Shown: positions 45,281 through 53,823, counted from the stretch's first letter. The stretch is 64,000 nucleotides of DNA from Oceanobacillus indicireducens (GCF_014647195.1 NZ_BMOS01000001.1:14350-78349), one strand, 5' to 3'. Notes: generated from the letters alone by a model not told the origin. Numbers and translations: made by a program.

Positions 45281-45415
45281 ATGTTAACCACAGCTTGTAT
45301 TGGTGTGAGTGCGAAAAATCATCAAGTATTAACTGTTTTAGAAGTGGTAGAAGCCGAAACCAAATCGGCAAAAGAATGGGAAATAGAAAAGTTAATGCAA
45401 GGAGGGATAAAATGA
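45281..45415 (+). CDS. Small open frame overlapping the Gfo/Idh start
   Basis: A 44-residue frame, MLTTACIGVSAKNHQVLTVL then EVVEAETKSAKEWEIEKLMQ, whose TGA overlaps the ATG of the next gene. The helix with LEVVEAETKSAKE resembles the last helix of Gfo/Idh-type dehydrogenases, so it may be the tail of a lost neighbour rather than a real peptide. No strong ribosome site is visible (only AGAAAGGTG 12 nt upstream). Confidence 0.3.
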   Translation: MLTTACIGVSAKNHQVLTVLEVVEAETKSAKEWEIEKLMQGGIK

Positions 45416-46404
45416 GAATAGGAACCATTGGAACAGGCCCGATTGTAGATACCTTCTTATCAGCATTAGATAATGTGGAGGGTGCGGATTGCATAGCGAT
45501 GTATACACGCCCGAATTCGACTTCGAAGGCAGAATCGTTAGCCGCTAAATATAACGTAAAAAAAATATATACAGATTTAGAAGAAATGTATAGCAATCCA
45601 GATATCGATTTTGTTTATATAGCCTCCCCTAATAGCTTACATTTTGAACAAGCTTTCAAGGCATTACAACAAGGTAAAAATGTAATTTGTGAAAAACCGT
45701 TTACTTCAACGGTACGTGAGGCGGAAAAGCTTATAGAATTAGCTAAAGAGAATAATTTAATGTTATTTGAAGCTATTTCCAACATTCATTTACCGAACTT
45801 TAGGATAGTTGAGGAAAATCTCAAGCTGCTGGGAGACATCAAGGTCATTCAATGTAATTATAGTCAGTTATCCAGTCGATATTTAAAACTATTAGAAGGG
45901 GAAATTCCGAATATCTTTAACCCGGAATTCTCTGGAGGAGCTTTATCCGATCTTAATATTTATAATTTACATTTTGTTATCAAGTTATTTGGTCAACCTG
46001 AAAAAGTCCAATATATGGCTAATAAACATTCAAATGGAATTGATACATCTGGTATCGTCACAATGGAATATTCGGGTTTTGTAGCCCAATGTGTTGGTAG
46101 TAAGGATACCAATAGTATGAATTTTATCCTGATTCAAGGAGAGAATGGATTTATACATGTTGTTGGTGATCCGAATTCTTGTACAGAAGTTTTACTTCAT
46201 TTAGGTGATAAGGAAGTAAAATTGAACAACCAGGCTCTATCAAACAGGTTGTACTATGAGCTCGAAACCTTTAATCAAATATACAAAGAAGCAAACTATG
46301 TTAAGTGCTATGGTTTATTGGATCATTCACTTTCAGTCATGGAAACATATGAGAGGGCTAGAGAAGATGGAGGAATTGTGTTTGCAGTAGATAAACAAGC
46401 ATAA
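45412..46404 (+). CDS. Gfo/Idh/MocA-family oxidoreductase (A)
   Basis: A 330-residue NAD(P)-dependent oxidoreductase. Rossmann start RIGTIGTGPIVDTFLSAL, the catalytic lysine motif CEKPF, and a C-terminal sheet domain with FSGGALSDLNIYNLHFVIKLFG, where the histidine of the usual DxGxH-type motif is displaced. This subgroup is common in lactobacilli and enterococci beside sugar uptake genes. The substrate is unknown, probably a sugar or sugar phosphate. GGAGGG precedes ATG 45412. Separated from the PTS genes by a repeat and two opposite genes. Confidence 0.83.
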   Translation: MRIGTIGTGPIVDTFLSALDNVEGADCIAMYTRPNSTSKAESLAAKYNVKKIYTDLEEMYSNPDIDFVYIASPNSLHFEQAFKALQQGKNVICEKPFTSTVREAEKLIELAKENNLMLFEAISNIHLPNFRIVEENLKLLGDIKVIQCNYSQLSSRYLKLLEGEIPNIFNPEFSGGALSDLNIYNLHFVIKLFGQPEKVQYMANKHSNGIDTSGIVTMEYSGFVAQCVGSKDTNSMNFILIQGENGFIHVVGDPNSCTEVLLHLGDKEVKLNNQALSNRLYYELETFNQIYKEANYVKCYGLLDHSLSVMETYERAREDGGIVFAVDKQA

Positions 46405-46478
46405 TTTGTATAATAAATATCAAATGATCAGTTAGTTAATCGCAAACTTAAATCCCGCGTCATAAAGCCCAAAAAATT

Positions 46479-46778
46479 GAGGCTGGGACATAACTTCTTA
46501 GTATGGTTATAAATCCGAACAAATGATAAGAAAGAGCATCAACAACCGCTCCGGGAATATACTACGCTTTCCGCAGGCGGCTGGTGAGCCCCCTCGGGCT
46601 GCTGCCCTGCGGGGTCTCACCGATGCCGGCCGACGAACAGGAGGTTCTAGTGCCGGCGTTGGTCACAGGACGTGACCGTACTTAGCCGGCCTCCTGCTGG
46701 AGTCTCCGTATATTCCCGGAGCTAGTTAGCAGTTTTGTTCGGATTTAATTCATATTAGAATAGTTATGTCCCAGCCTC
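46479..46778. repeat. Palindromic repeat, copy 4 (300 bp, other arms)
   Basis: Perfect 16-bp terminal repeats GAGGCTGGGACATAAC and GTTATGTCCCAGCCTC. Inside are arms GCTCCGGGAATATAC / GTATATTCCCGGAGC and the same core as the composite elements (CGCTTTCCGCAGGCGG, CTGCGGGGTCTCACC). The apical stem is GGGC-TGCT-GCCC (46596-46607). A cassette of about 60 nt (near 46630-46692) matches the one in copy 2. So the outer ends differ from copies 1, 2, 3 and 5 while the core is shared. Confidence 0.9.
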
Positions 46779-46806
46779 TTTAATTTACTCTTTGTACTTC
46801 TGAGGA

Positions 46807-47541
46807 TTAATAATTTTTTGTTAATAATGATGCAGCAGCTTCATCCATGATGAATGTCACATTAGGATGCTTTTGTAAAATAGAAGCTGGGACATCCTCG
46901 GTAATAGGTCCTTCGAGTGTATCCTTAACGGCCTGTGCCTTTCTCTCACCTGATGAAGCAACTAAAATATGTTTTGCTTCCATAATATCGGCAAGCCCCA
47001 TTGTCAACATTTGCGTAGGAGCTTCTTCACGAGTTAAACCTTGATATTTCATTGTACTTTGAATTGTTGATTCATCACTGTCAGCTAAGAAAAGTCGTGA
47101 ATTAAAATCTGTACCAGGTTCGTTGGCTGCTAAATGAGCATTTGTACCTAAACCGACAATTTGTAGATCTCTTGGATACTTCGTCAAGATCTCGTTATAA
47201 CGATCGATTTCATTTTGTATATCGCTGACACTTCCATCCATAAGGCCGATAAATTTAGGCTTAGATTTTATTAGATCATAAAACTTTTTGTGCATATACG
47301 TATATACCGTAAACTTTTTATCTCTTTCTGAAATATACTCATCCAAATTGGTGAAGATGGAATGATTGATCTTGAGGTCATCGTTATTAATTGCTTCCAC
47401 AAGCAATTCAAATGTTCCATCATAACTTGCACCTGTTGTCGTATTAATGCTCGGCTCATCATTGTTTTCCAACGTCTCTTTGATGACCTCAAATGACTTT
47501 TGTGATAACTCATCGTAATTTTTAACTTTAATAATATTCAT
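46807..47541 (-). CDS. NagB-like amino-sugar phosphate deaminase/isomerase, variant
   Basis: A 244-residue protein of the glucosamine-6-phosphate deaminase fold, which normally converts GlcN6P to fructose-6-phosphate and ammonia. LDEY (66-69) holds the catalytic Asp. The second motif, normally GxGxDGHIAFNEP, reads GLGTNAHLAANEPG: Asn134 replaces the triad Asp (Asp141 of E. coli NagB), while His136 and Glu141 stay. A changed substrate or reaction is likely. AGGAGA precedes ATG 47541. It lies downstream of the DeoR gene on the same strand. Confidence 0.8.
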   Translation of the reverse strand: MNIIKVKNYDELSQKSFEVIKETLENNDEPSINTTTGASYDGTFELLVEAINNDDLKINHSIFTNLDEYISERDKKFTVYTYMHKKFYDLIKSKPKFIGLMDGSVSDIQNEIDRYNEILTKYPRDLQIVGLGTNAHLAANEPGTDFNSRLFLADSDESTIQSTMKYQGLTREEAPTQMLTMGLADIMEAKHILVASSGERKAQAVKDTLEGPITEDVPASILQKHPNVTFIMDEAAASLLTKNY

Positions 47542-47656
47542 AAAGCATTCTCCTCTTATCTTTAATATACCGTAATATGCATACATGCAAATTTGTAAAT
47601 CGAATTTTAGATTTATATATCATTCACTTACAGTTCTAACAGCTAACTACCGCCGG

Positions 47657-48430
47657 CTAAGTCTTAGGTTGATTAACTGCTACAATTTTAGTCATTTCTT
47701 TTATATCCTGATAAGTCTTTTCGTCTATATTGTTATTTGTAACAATATAATCAAAATCATGTACTTCTCCAATTTTATAAGCATAGTCCTTTCCAAATTT
47801 ACTACTATCAGCTACAAGAATTTTACATTTCGATCGTTTCATAACAGCTCTTTTCGTAAAGGCATCGTTATCATTTAGCAGAGTAACTCCCGAGGTAACA
47901 CTAATCCCTTCGGCGCCTATTAAACAATAATCAAAATTAAAATTTTGAATGAAATCACTAACTTGAATACCTAAAAATCCTTGAGAAAGATCACGGTATT
48001 TACCTGGAACGGAATACAAATTTATTTCTTCATAATTTGAGAGTGAATTCATAACTAATAACGAGTTTGTATAGAATGTACAATTCTTTTTTTGGAATAT
48101 TTCTTTTGCTGCTGCGAGCGTAGTTGTTCCGGTTTCTATGAAAACCAAACTACCAGATGGAATAATTTTATTGCAATAGTTGCCGATAGCTTTTTTTTCA
48201 TTAATATTTGCTAATTCTTTGATAGACATTGGCTTTTCTAAAATACTATTTTCCTTATATGTTGCCCCTCCATAAATTAGATTAATTTCACCTTCCTTTT
48301 CTAATTCATTTAAATCGCGACTTATCGTCATCGTTGAAACACCAAATTGTTTGGCTAGCTCTTTAGATCTCACTTCGCCATTTACTTTTATCATTTCTAA
48401 TATTAATTTTCGTCTTTTAACCTGATTCAA
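47657..48430 (-). CDS. DeoR-family sugar operon regulator
   Basis: A 257-residue regulator: winged helix at the N terminus (RSKELAKQFGVSTMTISRDLNELE) and the DeoR sugar-phosphate-sensing domain (VFIETGTTTLAAAKEI, TNSLLVMNSL, LIGAEGISVTSG, VADSSKFGK). It should repress the PTS genes until its sugar phosphate appears. TTG 48430 follows GGGGGG at good spacing. It is divergent from the PTS operon; an inverted repeat lies between them. Confidence 0.88.
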   Translation of the reverse strand: MNQVKRRKLILEMIKVNGEVRSKELAKQFGVSTMTISRDLNELEKEGEINLIYGGATYKENSILEKPMSIKELANINEKKAIGNYCNKIIPSGSLVFIETGTTTLAAAKEIFQKKNCTFYTNSLLVMNSLSNYEEINLYSVPGKYRDLSQGFLGIQVSDFIQNFNFDYCLIGAEGISVTSGVTLLNDNDAFTKRAVMKRSKCKILVADSSKFGKDYAYKIGEVHDFDYIVTNNNIDEKTYQDIKEMTKIVAVNQPKT

Positions 48431-48520
48431 TCTCAACCCCCCTAAAATTAAAGGTAGCAATATCTAATGGTCTGGATAAAACAAACGTAACATTTATTCA
48501 CAAAAAGTACAACAAGATTT

Positions 48521-48553
48521 AACATAAGGGACTGAAAACTGTTTACTTATGTT
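48521..48553. promoter_or_regulatory. Candidate DeoR operator
   Basis: AACATAAG (48521-48528) is inverted as CTTATGTT (48546-48553), centres about 25 bp apart, overlapping the -35 of the PTS promoter. Binding there would block that promoter. Confidence 0.5.
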
Positions 48554-48570
48554 GTTTTGTTAGGTATAAT
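48542..48570 (+). promoter_or_regulatory. Sigma-A promoter of the PTS operon
   Basis: TTTACT (48542-48547), 17-bp spacer, TATAAT (48565-48570), about 100 bp before the DUF956 gene. Confidence 0.7.
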
Positions 48571-48577
48571 ATTGTTG

Positions 48578-48591
48578 TGAGAACCCTTACA
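48578..48591 (+). promoter_or_regulatory. Weak cre-like sequence at the PTS operon start
   Basis: TGAGAACCCTTACA has two mismatches to the cre consensus, one in the central CG, and overlaps the expected transcription start. CcpA control of a PTS operon would be usual, but the match is weak. Confidence 0.3.
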
Positions 48592-48669
48592 ATTAATAGA
48601 GGGGAGGAAAACGAATAGAGGGAAAAATACTATCATTATTAGATTCAATAAAGAAATGGAGTAGGTCGA

Positions 48670-49041
48670 ATGGTCCGATCAATCAATTCAAAAGTCGATT
48701 TAGTAGTCGATGCAACCTCGCATCTGGGTCTTTCGGAGTATGGTAAAATCATGATTGGAGATAAAGGCTTTGAATTTTACAATAGTAGGGACCCTAGTAA
48801 GTTTATTCAAATTCCCTGGGAGGAAGTTGATTACGTAATTGCTTCAGTCATGTTTAAAGGGAAATGGATTCCACGTTTTGCTGTTCAAACGAAGAAAAAT
48901 GGAACGTTTTCATTTTCTTCTAAAAAACCACGAGATGTTTTCATAGCAGTTCGTAAATACGTTGACCCGAATCGCATGGTTCAATCATTAAGTTTCTTCG
49001 ACGTTATTAAACGCGGATTGAAGGGTGTTTTCAAAAGGTAA
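48670..49041 (+). CDS. DUF956 mannose-PTS accessory protein (ManO-like)
   Basis: A 123-residue DUF956 protein (VDATSHLGLSEYGKIMIGDKGFEFYN). Such genes sit beside mannose-family PTS operons in Firmicutes, where ManO is thought to influence man operon expression; its action is not known. GGAGTAGG precedes the ATG. It is the first gene after the promoter at 48542. Confidence 0.82.
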   Translation: MVRSINSKVDLVVDATSHLGLSEYGKIMIGDKGFEFYNSRDPSKFIQIPWEEVDYVIASVMFKGKWIPRFAVQTKKNGTFSFSSKKPRDVFIAVRKYVDPNRMVQSLSFFDVIKRGLKGVFKR

Positions 49042-49407
49042 TCCTGTTACGTTCATGACAGCTTTCTGTTAGGGATTCCTTACAGAAATTCATCAATCAG
49101 CGAGTAAAAGGATTTTATACGTAAAATGTAATGTGACTTTCTTGCAGAAGTGGTAATCAATGCAGTTTTAATATCCTTTATCCATAAATTTTACTAAAGA
49201 AATTATTTTAATACGGTAAACCGAATACGGTACCAAGTATTAAAACCTACTTTTTGTGAAGATGAAAAGAAGAATGATCATTCTGTTCGTAATCTATTGT
49301 TACGGAATAAACTTACTAGAAGTTCCGCATTAATAATAGTGATTACAGATTCTTTTAAAGTTATTTATATTATTAATCTGTAACAAATTATAAAAGGAGG
49401 TAAAAAG
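49042..49407. other. Gap of 366 bp inside the PTS region
   Basis: No open frame, terminator or recognisable riboswitch between the DUF956 gene and EIIAB. It is AT rich. The gap is long for an operon, so EIIAB may have its own promoter, but I cannot assign one. Confidence 0.4.
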
Positions 49408-50388
49408 ATGGTAGGAATTATTCTTGCAAGTCATGGTGATTTTGCCAATGGTATCTTGCAATCTGGAGAAATGATCTTTGGGGAGCAAGAAAATGTGAAA
49501 GCTGTTGTACTTACACCAAGTGAAGGTCCTAATGATATTAGGGAAAAGATGAAAGAAGCAATCGCCTCTTTTGACAATCAAGATGAAGTATTATTCCTAG
49601 TTGATCTATGGGGAGGAACCCCTTTCAATCAAGCAAATGCCCTGTTAGAAGAACGCGAACGTAAGGACGCTTGGGCAATTGTTGCTGGTTTGAACTTGCC
49701 GATGTTAATTGAAGCATTCGCGTCACGAATGTCAATGAACACATCGCATGAAATTGCTACACATATTTTGAATACAGCGAAGGAAGGCATCAATGTATTA
49801 CCTGAAAATTTACAACCAAAAGTACCAGCAACAAAACCAGCTGCTGCTAAAGCTTCAAATGTAGGAACGCCTGGTAAATTTGAATATGTTTTGGCACGTA
49901 TCGATACACGTTTACTTCACGGGCAAGTCGCAACTTCTTGGACAAGAGCGACAAATCCAACTCGCATTATCGTTGTATCTGATGTTGTTGCGAAGGATGA
50001 ACTTCGTAAAAAAATGATCCAAGAAGCTGCTCCACCGGGAGTAAAAGCGCATGTTGTTCCCATCCATAAAATGATTGAGCTTGCACAAGATGATCAACAC
50101 TTCGGAGGACAGCGTGCGCTACTTCTTTTTGAAACTCCACAAGACTTGCTTAAAGCAGTTGAAGGTGGCGTTCCATTGGATACAATCAACGTAGGTTCAA
50201 TGGCACATTCAACAGGTAAAGTTCAACCGAATAGGACGTTGGCATTTGACCAAGATGATATTGATACTTTCGCTAAATTGAAAAAACTTGGTTTGAAGTT
50301 TGATGTCCGTAAAGTCCCTAGTGATACAAAACAGAACATGGACGAAATTCTCAAACGGGCGCAAGAGGAGTTAAACAAAAGACCCTAA
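49408..50388 (+). CDS. PTS mannose-family EIIAB component
   Basis: A 326-residue fusion. The EIIA domain (1-130) has the phosphoryl-acceptor His9 in LASHGDFANGI; a Pro/Ala linker (about 135-155) leads to EIIB (158-326), with its histidine in RIDTRLLHGQVATSW. The phosphate passes from HPr to EIIA to EIIB and to the sugar. The sugar cannot be read from the sequence; the mannose family includes mannose, glucose, amino sugars and others. AAAGGAGG precedes the ATG. Confidence 0.92.
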   Translation: MVGIILASHGDFANGILQSGEMIFGEQENVKAVVLTPSEGPNDIREKMKEAIASFDNQDEVLFLVDLWGGTPFNQANALLEERERKDAWAIVAGLNLPMLIEAFASRMSMNTSHEIATHILNTAKEGINVLPENLQPKVPATKPAAAKASNVGTPGKFEYVLARIDTRLLHGQVATSWTRATNPTRIIVVSDVVAKDELRKKMIQEAAPPGVKAHVVPIHKMIELAQDDQHFGGQRALLLFETPQDLLKAVEGGVPLDTINVGSMAHSTGKVQPNRTLAFDQDDIDTFAKLKKLGLKFDVRKVPSDTKQNMDEILKRAQEELNKRP

Positions 50389-50414
50389 TTGTAAAGGGTA
50401 AAGGAGGATTAATC

Positions 50415-51227
50415 ATGGTTTTGGATTTGAATGTAATTCAAATAATATTAATTTTGATCATAGCATTTATAGCTGGAATGGAAGGGATTTTAGACCAATT
50501 CCATTTTCATCAACCAATTATTGCTTGTACGCTCATCGGCTTAGTTACAGGACAATTAGTACCAGCCCTTATTCTCGGCGGTACCCTGCAATTGATTGCT
50601 TTAGGTTGGGCAAATATCGGCGCTGCTGTCGCACCGGATGCTGCGCTTGCATCCGTAGCTTCTGCAATTATATTAGTTTTAAGTGGACAAGGTGAAGCCG
50701 GTGTATCTTCTGCAATCGCTATCGCCGTTCCACTTGCAGTTGCAGGTTTATTATTGACAATTATTGTTCGGACAATTACGACAGGGATCGTACACATTAT
50801 GGATAGTGCTGCTGAAGAAGGTAATATCCGGAAAATTGAAATGTGGCAAATGATTGCTGTCTCACTACAAGGATTACGTATTGCTATTCCGGCTGGATTA
50901 ATATTAGCTATTGGGGCGGGTCCGGTTAGAGGATTACTTGAAGCTATGCCATCTTGGCTAACAGATGGTTTAGCAATTGGTGGTGGAATGGTCGTAGCGG
51001 TTGGTTATGCAATGGTTATTAACATGATGGCTACCAGAGAAGTATGGCCATTTTTCGCGATTGGTTTTGTTTTAGCAACAGTTTCGGAAATCACACTTAT
51101 CGGTCTTGGTGTTATCGGCTTGTCTCTTGCACTTATCTATATTGCACTTTCTAAAAAGGGTGATTCTGGCGGCGGAAACGGCGGCAACTTTGGTGATCCA
51201 CTAGGCGATATTATTGATAATTATTAA
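50415..51227 (+). CDS. PTS mannose-family EIIC component
   Basis: A 270-residue membrane protein with the family hallmarks LDQFHFHQPIIACTLIGLVTGQL and LGGTLQLIALGWANIGAAVAPDAALASVASAI. EIIC and EIID together form the sugar channel. The C terminus is glycine rich (GDSGGGNGGNFGDPLGDI), as in other ManY proteins. AAAGGAGG precedes the start. Tight spacing to EIIAB (26 bp) and EIID (18 bp) shows an operon. Confidence 0.93.
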   Translation: MVLDLNVIQIILILIIAFIAGMEGILDQFHFHQPIIACTLIGLVTGQLVPALILGGTLQLIALGWANIGAAVAPDAALASVASAIILVLSGQGEAGVSSAIAIAVPLAVAGLLLTIIVRTITTGIVHIMDSAAEEGNIRKIEMWQMIAVSLQGLRIAIPAGLILAIGAGPVRGLLEAMPSWLTDGLAIGGGMVVAVGYAMVINMMATREVWPFFAIGFVLATVSEITLIGLGVIGLSLALIYIALSKKGDSGGGNGGNFGDPLGDIIDNY

Positions 51228-51245
51228 AAAGGAGGCAGACATAAA

Positions 51246-52157
51246 ATGGAACAAGAAATAAGATTAACTAAAAGAGATCGTATTGCTATTTGGTGGCGTT
51301 CAACTTTTCTTCAAGGATCTTGGAACTATGAACGTATGCAAAATGGTGGCTGGGTATATTCGATGATTCCCGCAATCAAGAGATTATATACAACTAAGGA
51401 GGATCGTTCAGCTGCTTTACAACGACACTTAGAGTTTTTTAATACTCACCCATATGTAGCTTCACCTATTCTTGGTGTAACATTAGCACTTGAAGAAGAA
51501 CGTGCAAATGGTGCTCCTGTTGATGATGTTGCAATTCAAGGGGTTAAAGTAGGTATGATGGGGCCATTAGCGGGTGTAGGGGATCCACTTTTCTGGTTCA
51601 CTGTTAAGCCAATCCTTGGTGCATTGGCGGCTTCACTAGCTATGACCGGTAACCCCCTTGGTCCAATTATTTACTTTGTTTTCTGGAACCTCATTCGTAT
51701 GGGAACCATGTGGTATACACAAGAACTCGGTTACAAAGCCGGTTCTAAAATCACGGAAGACTTATCTGGTGGCCTGCTTCAGGATATTACGAAGGGGGCA
51801 TCCATCCTTGGTATGTTCATCCTTGGTGCATTAGTAAACCGATGGGTATCGATAACATTTACACCGATTGTTTCTTCAGTTAAACTGAGCGAGGGTGCTT
51901 ATATTGATTGGGCAAATTTACCTGCAGGTGCAGAAGGGATTAAAACTGCGCTGGAACAGATGGCTGCTGGTCTTTCGTTGAGTGAGACCGAAATAACCAC
52001 TTTACAAGATAACTTGGATATGTTAATTCCTGGTTTAGCTCCATTGCTGTTAACGCTTTTCTGTATGTGGTTGCTTAACAAGAAAGTTAACCCAATTGTA
52101 ATCATTCTAGGATTGTTCGTTGCAGGTGTAGTCTTCCACGTATTAGGTATCATGTAA
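51246..52157 (+). CDS. PTS mannose-family EIID component
   Basis: A 303-residue membrane protein of the EIID family: STFLQGSWNYERMQNGGWVYSMIPAIKRLY at the N terminus, then LEEERANG, VKVGMMGPLAGVGDPLFWFT, and C-terminal membrane helices. It completes the transporter with EIIC. AAAGGAGG precedes the start. A gap of 159 bp with a weak hairpin follows before the YhhX-like gene. Confidence 0.94.
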   Translation: MEQEIRLTKRDRIAIWWRSTFLQGSWNYERMQNGGWVYSMIPAIKRLYTTKEDRSAALQRHLEFFNTHPYVASPILGVTLALEEERANGAPVDDVAIQGVKVGMMGPLAGVGDPLFWFTVKPILGALAASLAMTGNPLGPIIYFVFWNLIRMGTMWYTQELGYKAGSKITEDLSGGLLQDITKGASILGMFILGALVNRWVSITFTPIVSSVKLSEGAYIDWANLPAGAEGIKTALEQMAAGLSLSETEITTLQDNLDMLIPGLAPLLLTLFCMWLLNKKVNPIVIILGLFVAGVVFHVLGIM

Positions 52158-52316
52158 AAAATCCTCATCATCCGTACGCTTAAGGTAGGATTAATGTGGC
52201 GTCCTATCTACAAGGGTGGGTGGCTTTTTAACATGACGGTTCAGGTTTTTGATCGTGTGGGTTGTGAAGATTATACTAGTATTAACTAAGGATATTAATT
52301 AGATAAGGAGTTTATT

Positions 52317-53330
52317 ATGTTAACAATAGGGTTTATTGGAAATGGGAAAAGTACAAATAGATATCATCTGCCGTTTGTACAACAAAGAGAGAATATAAAA
52401 GTAAAAACAATCTATCAAAGAAATCCTAACCGTGAAAGCTGGGATCGGATTCCTGGAGTAAATTATATTTCTGATTTAGGTGAACTATTAAATGATAAGG
52501 AAATTCAACTCATTGTGATTTGTACAGGAATGGACAGTCATTATGAATACGCAAAATTAGTATTAGAACATAATAAACACTGTTTGGTTGAAAAACCTTT
52601 TATGGAAACCTCTGAACAGGCTAAAGAAATATTTGCAATGGCCAGAGAAAAAGAATTAATTGTTCAGCCGTATCAAAATAGACGTTTTGATAGCGACTTT
52701 TTAACCGTTCAAAAGGTTATTGAAGAAGGAAAACTAGGTGACTTACTAGAAGTGGAAATGCATTTTGACTATTATCGTCCTGAAATACCGGAGTCTGCCC
52801 ATTCATTTGATCGTGTTGAGTCATTTTTATATGCGCATGGTACGCATACAATAGATCAGGTTATTAGTTATTTCGGTAAACCGGATGATATACACTATGA
52901 TGTAAGGCAATTATTAGGACAAGGAAGAATGAATGATTACTTTGATTTGGATTTATATTATGGTAATTTAAAGGTATCTGTTAAATCGAGTTATTTTAGA
53001 ATCAAAGAGAGACCCAGCTTTGTCGTTTATGGCAAAAAAGGGAGCTTTGTGAAAAAAACTAAAGATCGCCAGGAAGAACACTTAAAGTTATTTTATATGC
53101 CTAATAATAAAGATTTTGGTGTGGATACAATAGAACATTACGGTGTACTAACATATATGGATGAAGAAGGTATCCATGAAGAAAAAGTGACATCTGTAAA
53201 TGGCGATTATGGAAGAGTTTATGATGATTTATATGAAGCCATCATAAATGGAAAAGAAAAAACGATTACAGACGAACAGACATTGTTGCAAATGGAAATA
53301 CTAGAAACTGGAATTAAAAATTTGGGGTAA
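52317..53330 (+). CDS. Gfo/Idh/MocA-family oxidoreductase (B), YhhX-like
   Basis: A 337-residue oxidoreductase that closely follows the pattern of E. coli YhhX: GFIGNGKSTNRYHLPFV at the nucleotide site, LVEKPFMETSEQAKEIF with the catalytic lysine, YQNRRFDSDFLT, HFDYYRPE, HGTHTIDQVISYFG and VVYGKKGSFVK. YhhX has no assigned substrate. Placement as last gene of the PTS operon suggests it acts on the imported sugar phosphate or its product. TAAGGAG precedes the ATG. A strong terminator follows. Confidence 0.87.
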   Translation: MLTIGFIGNGKSTNRYHLPFVQQRENIKVKTIYQRNPNRESWDRIPGVNYISDLGELLNDKEIQLIVICTGMDSHYEYAKLVLEHNKHCLVEKPFMETSEQAKEIFAMAREKELIVQPYQNRRFDSDFLTVQKVIEEGKLGDLLEVEMHFDYYRPEIPESAHSFDRVESFLYAHGTHTIDQVISYFGKPDDIHYDVRQLLGQGRMNDYFDLDLYYGNLKVSVKSSYFRIKERPSFVVYGKKGSFVKKTKDRQEEHLKLFYMPNNKDFGVDTIEHYGVLTYMDEEGIHEEKVTSVNGDYGRVYDDLYEAIINGKEKTITDEQTLLQMEILETGIKNLG

Positions 53331-53451
53331 AACAATGCCTGATTCTATTATAAATTCTAGATAAGGAATTTGGGATTAGCCTAGATTACGATAGAGGTCA
53401 TAACAGCATCATTTAAGGAAAAGTATTGAAAATGAACCATAATGGAGTAAA

Positions 53452-53493
53452 AAGTGAAACAATCATATGCTCATTAATATGATTGTTTCACTT
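53452..53493 (+). terminator. Terminator after the PTS operon
   Basis: AAGTGAAACAATCATAT (53452-53468) pairs perfectly over 17 bp with ATATGATTGTTTCACTT (53477-53493). The stem is symmetrical enough to stop transcription from both sides. Confidence 0.85.
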
Positions 53494-53521
53494 ATTAAAG
53501 ATTTATAAGCCTTTCTTGTTC

Positions 53522-53807
53522 TTATTTATCCATATTATGCTGGATTTCAAGAGCTTCTTCTTTTATCAGATCCGTTATTTCCATAATATGTTAAACGTAC
53601 GCTTCATTTGCTAAAAGGCGCTGCGTTATTACTTCTTTAGCTATTCTTTCTCCCTTTTTTCTTCGGTTGTGCCCAGAGTTCAGCTTCGTGCTTAGCTGAT
53701 TCTTCGTCCATAATATGTTTTAGGCGGGATTCACAGCCAAAAATTGTTCAGGGACCATGCTAAGTTCTTCCAAGTTATGAAAGATTTTTTAGTGTTTTCT
53801 CGTTCAT
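53522..53807 (-). pseudogene. Decayed Rpn/transposase-like (COG5464) C-terminal gene
   Basis: A good ribosome site GGAGGTGATAGCA leads into MNEKTLKNL, after which stops and frame changes interrupt the reading. The pieces line up in order across frames: LEELSMVPEQFLA, RLKHIMDEESAKHEAELWAQ, GERIAKEVITQRLLANEAYV, EITDLIKEEALEIQHNMDK. This is the usual C-terminal pattern of PD-(D/E)XK Rpn-type recombination-promoting nucleases. At least three frame disruptions are needed, so the gene is dead. Confidence 0.65.
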
Positions 53808-53823
53808 TGCTATCACCTCCAGT

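Noticed and set aside
44731-45287. Frames 44731-44958 and 45072-45287
   Set aside because: No ribosome site or family feature; the first begins inside a mini-palindrome. Treated as non-coding or decayed DNA.
49131-49147. Possible sigma-54 promoter (TGTGAC...TTGCA) before EIIAB
   Set aside because: The essential GG at -24 is missing and no LevR-type activator gene is present; a DeoR regulator is.
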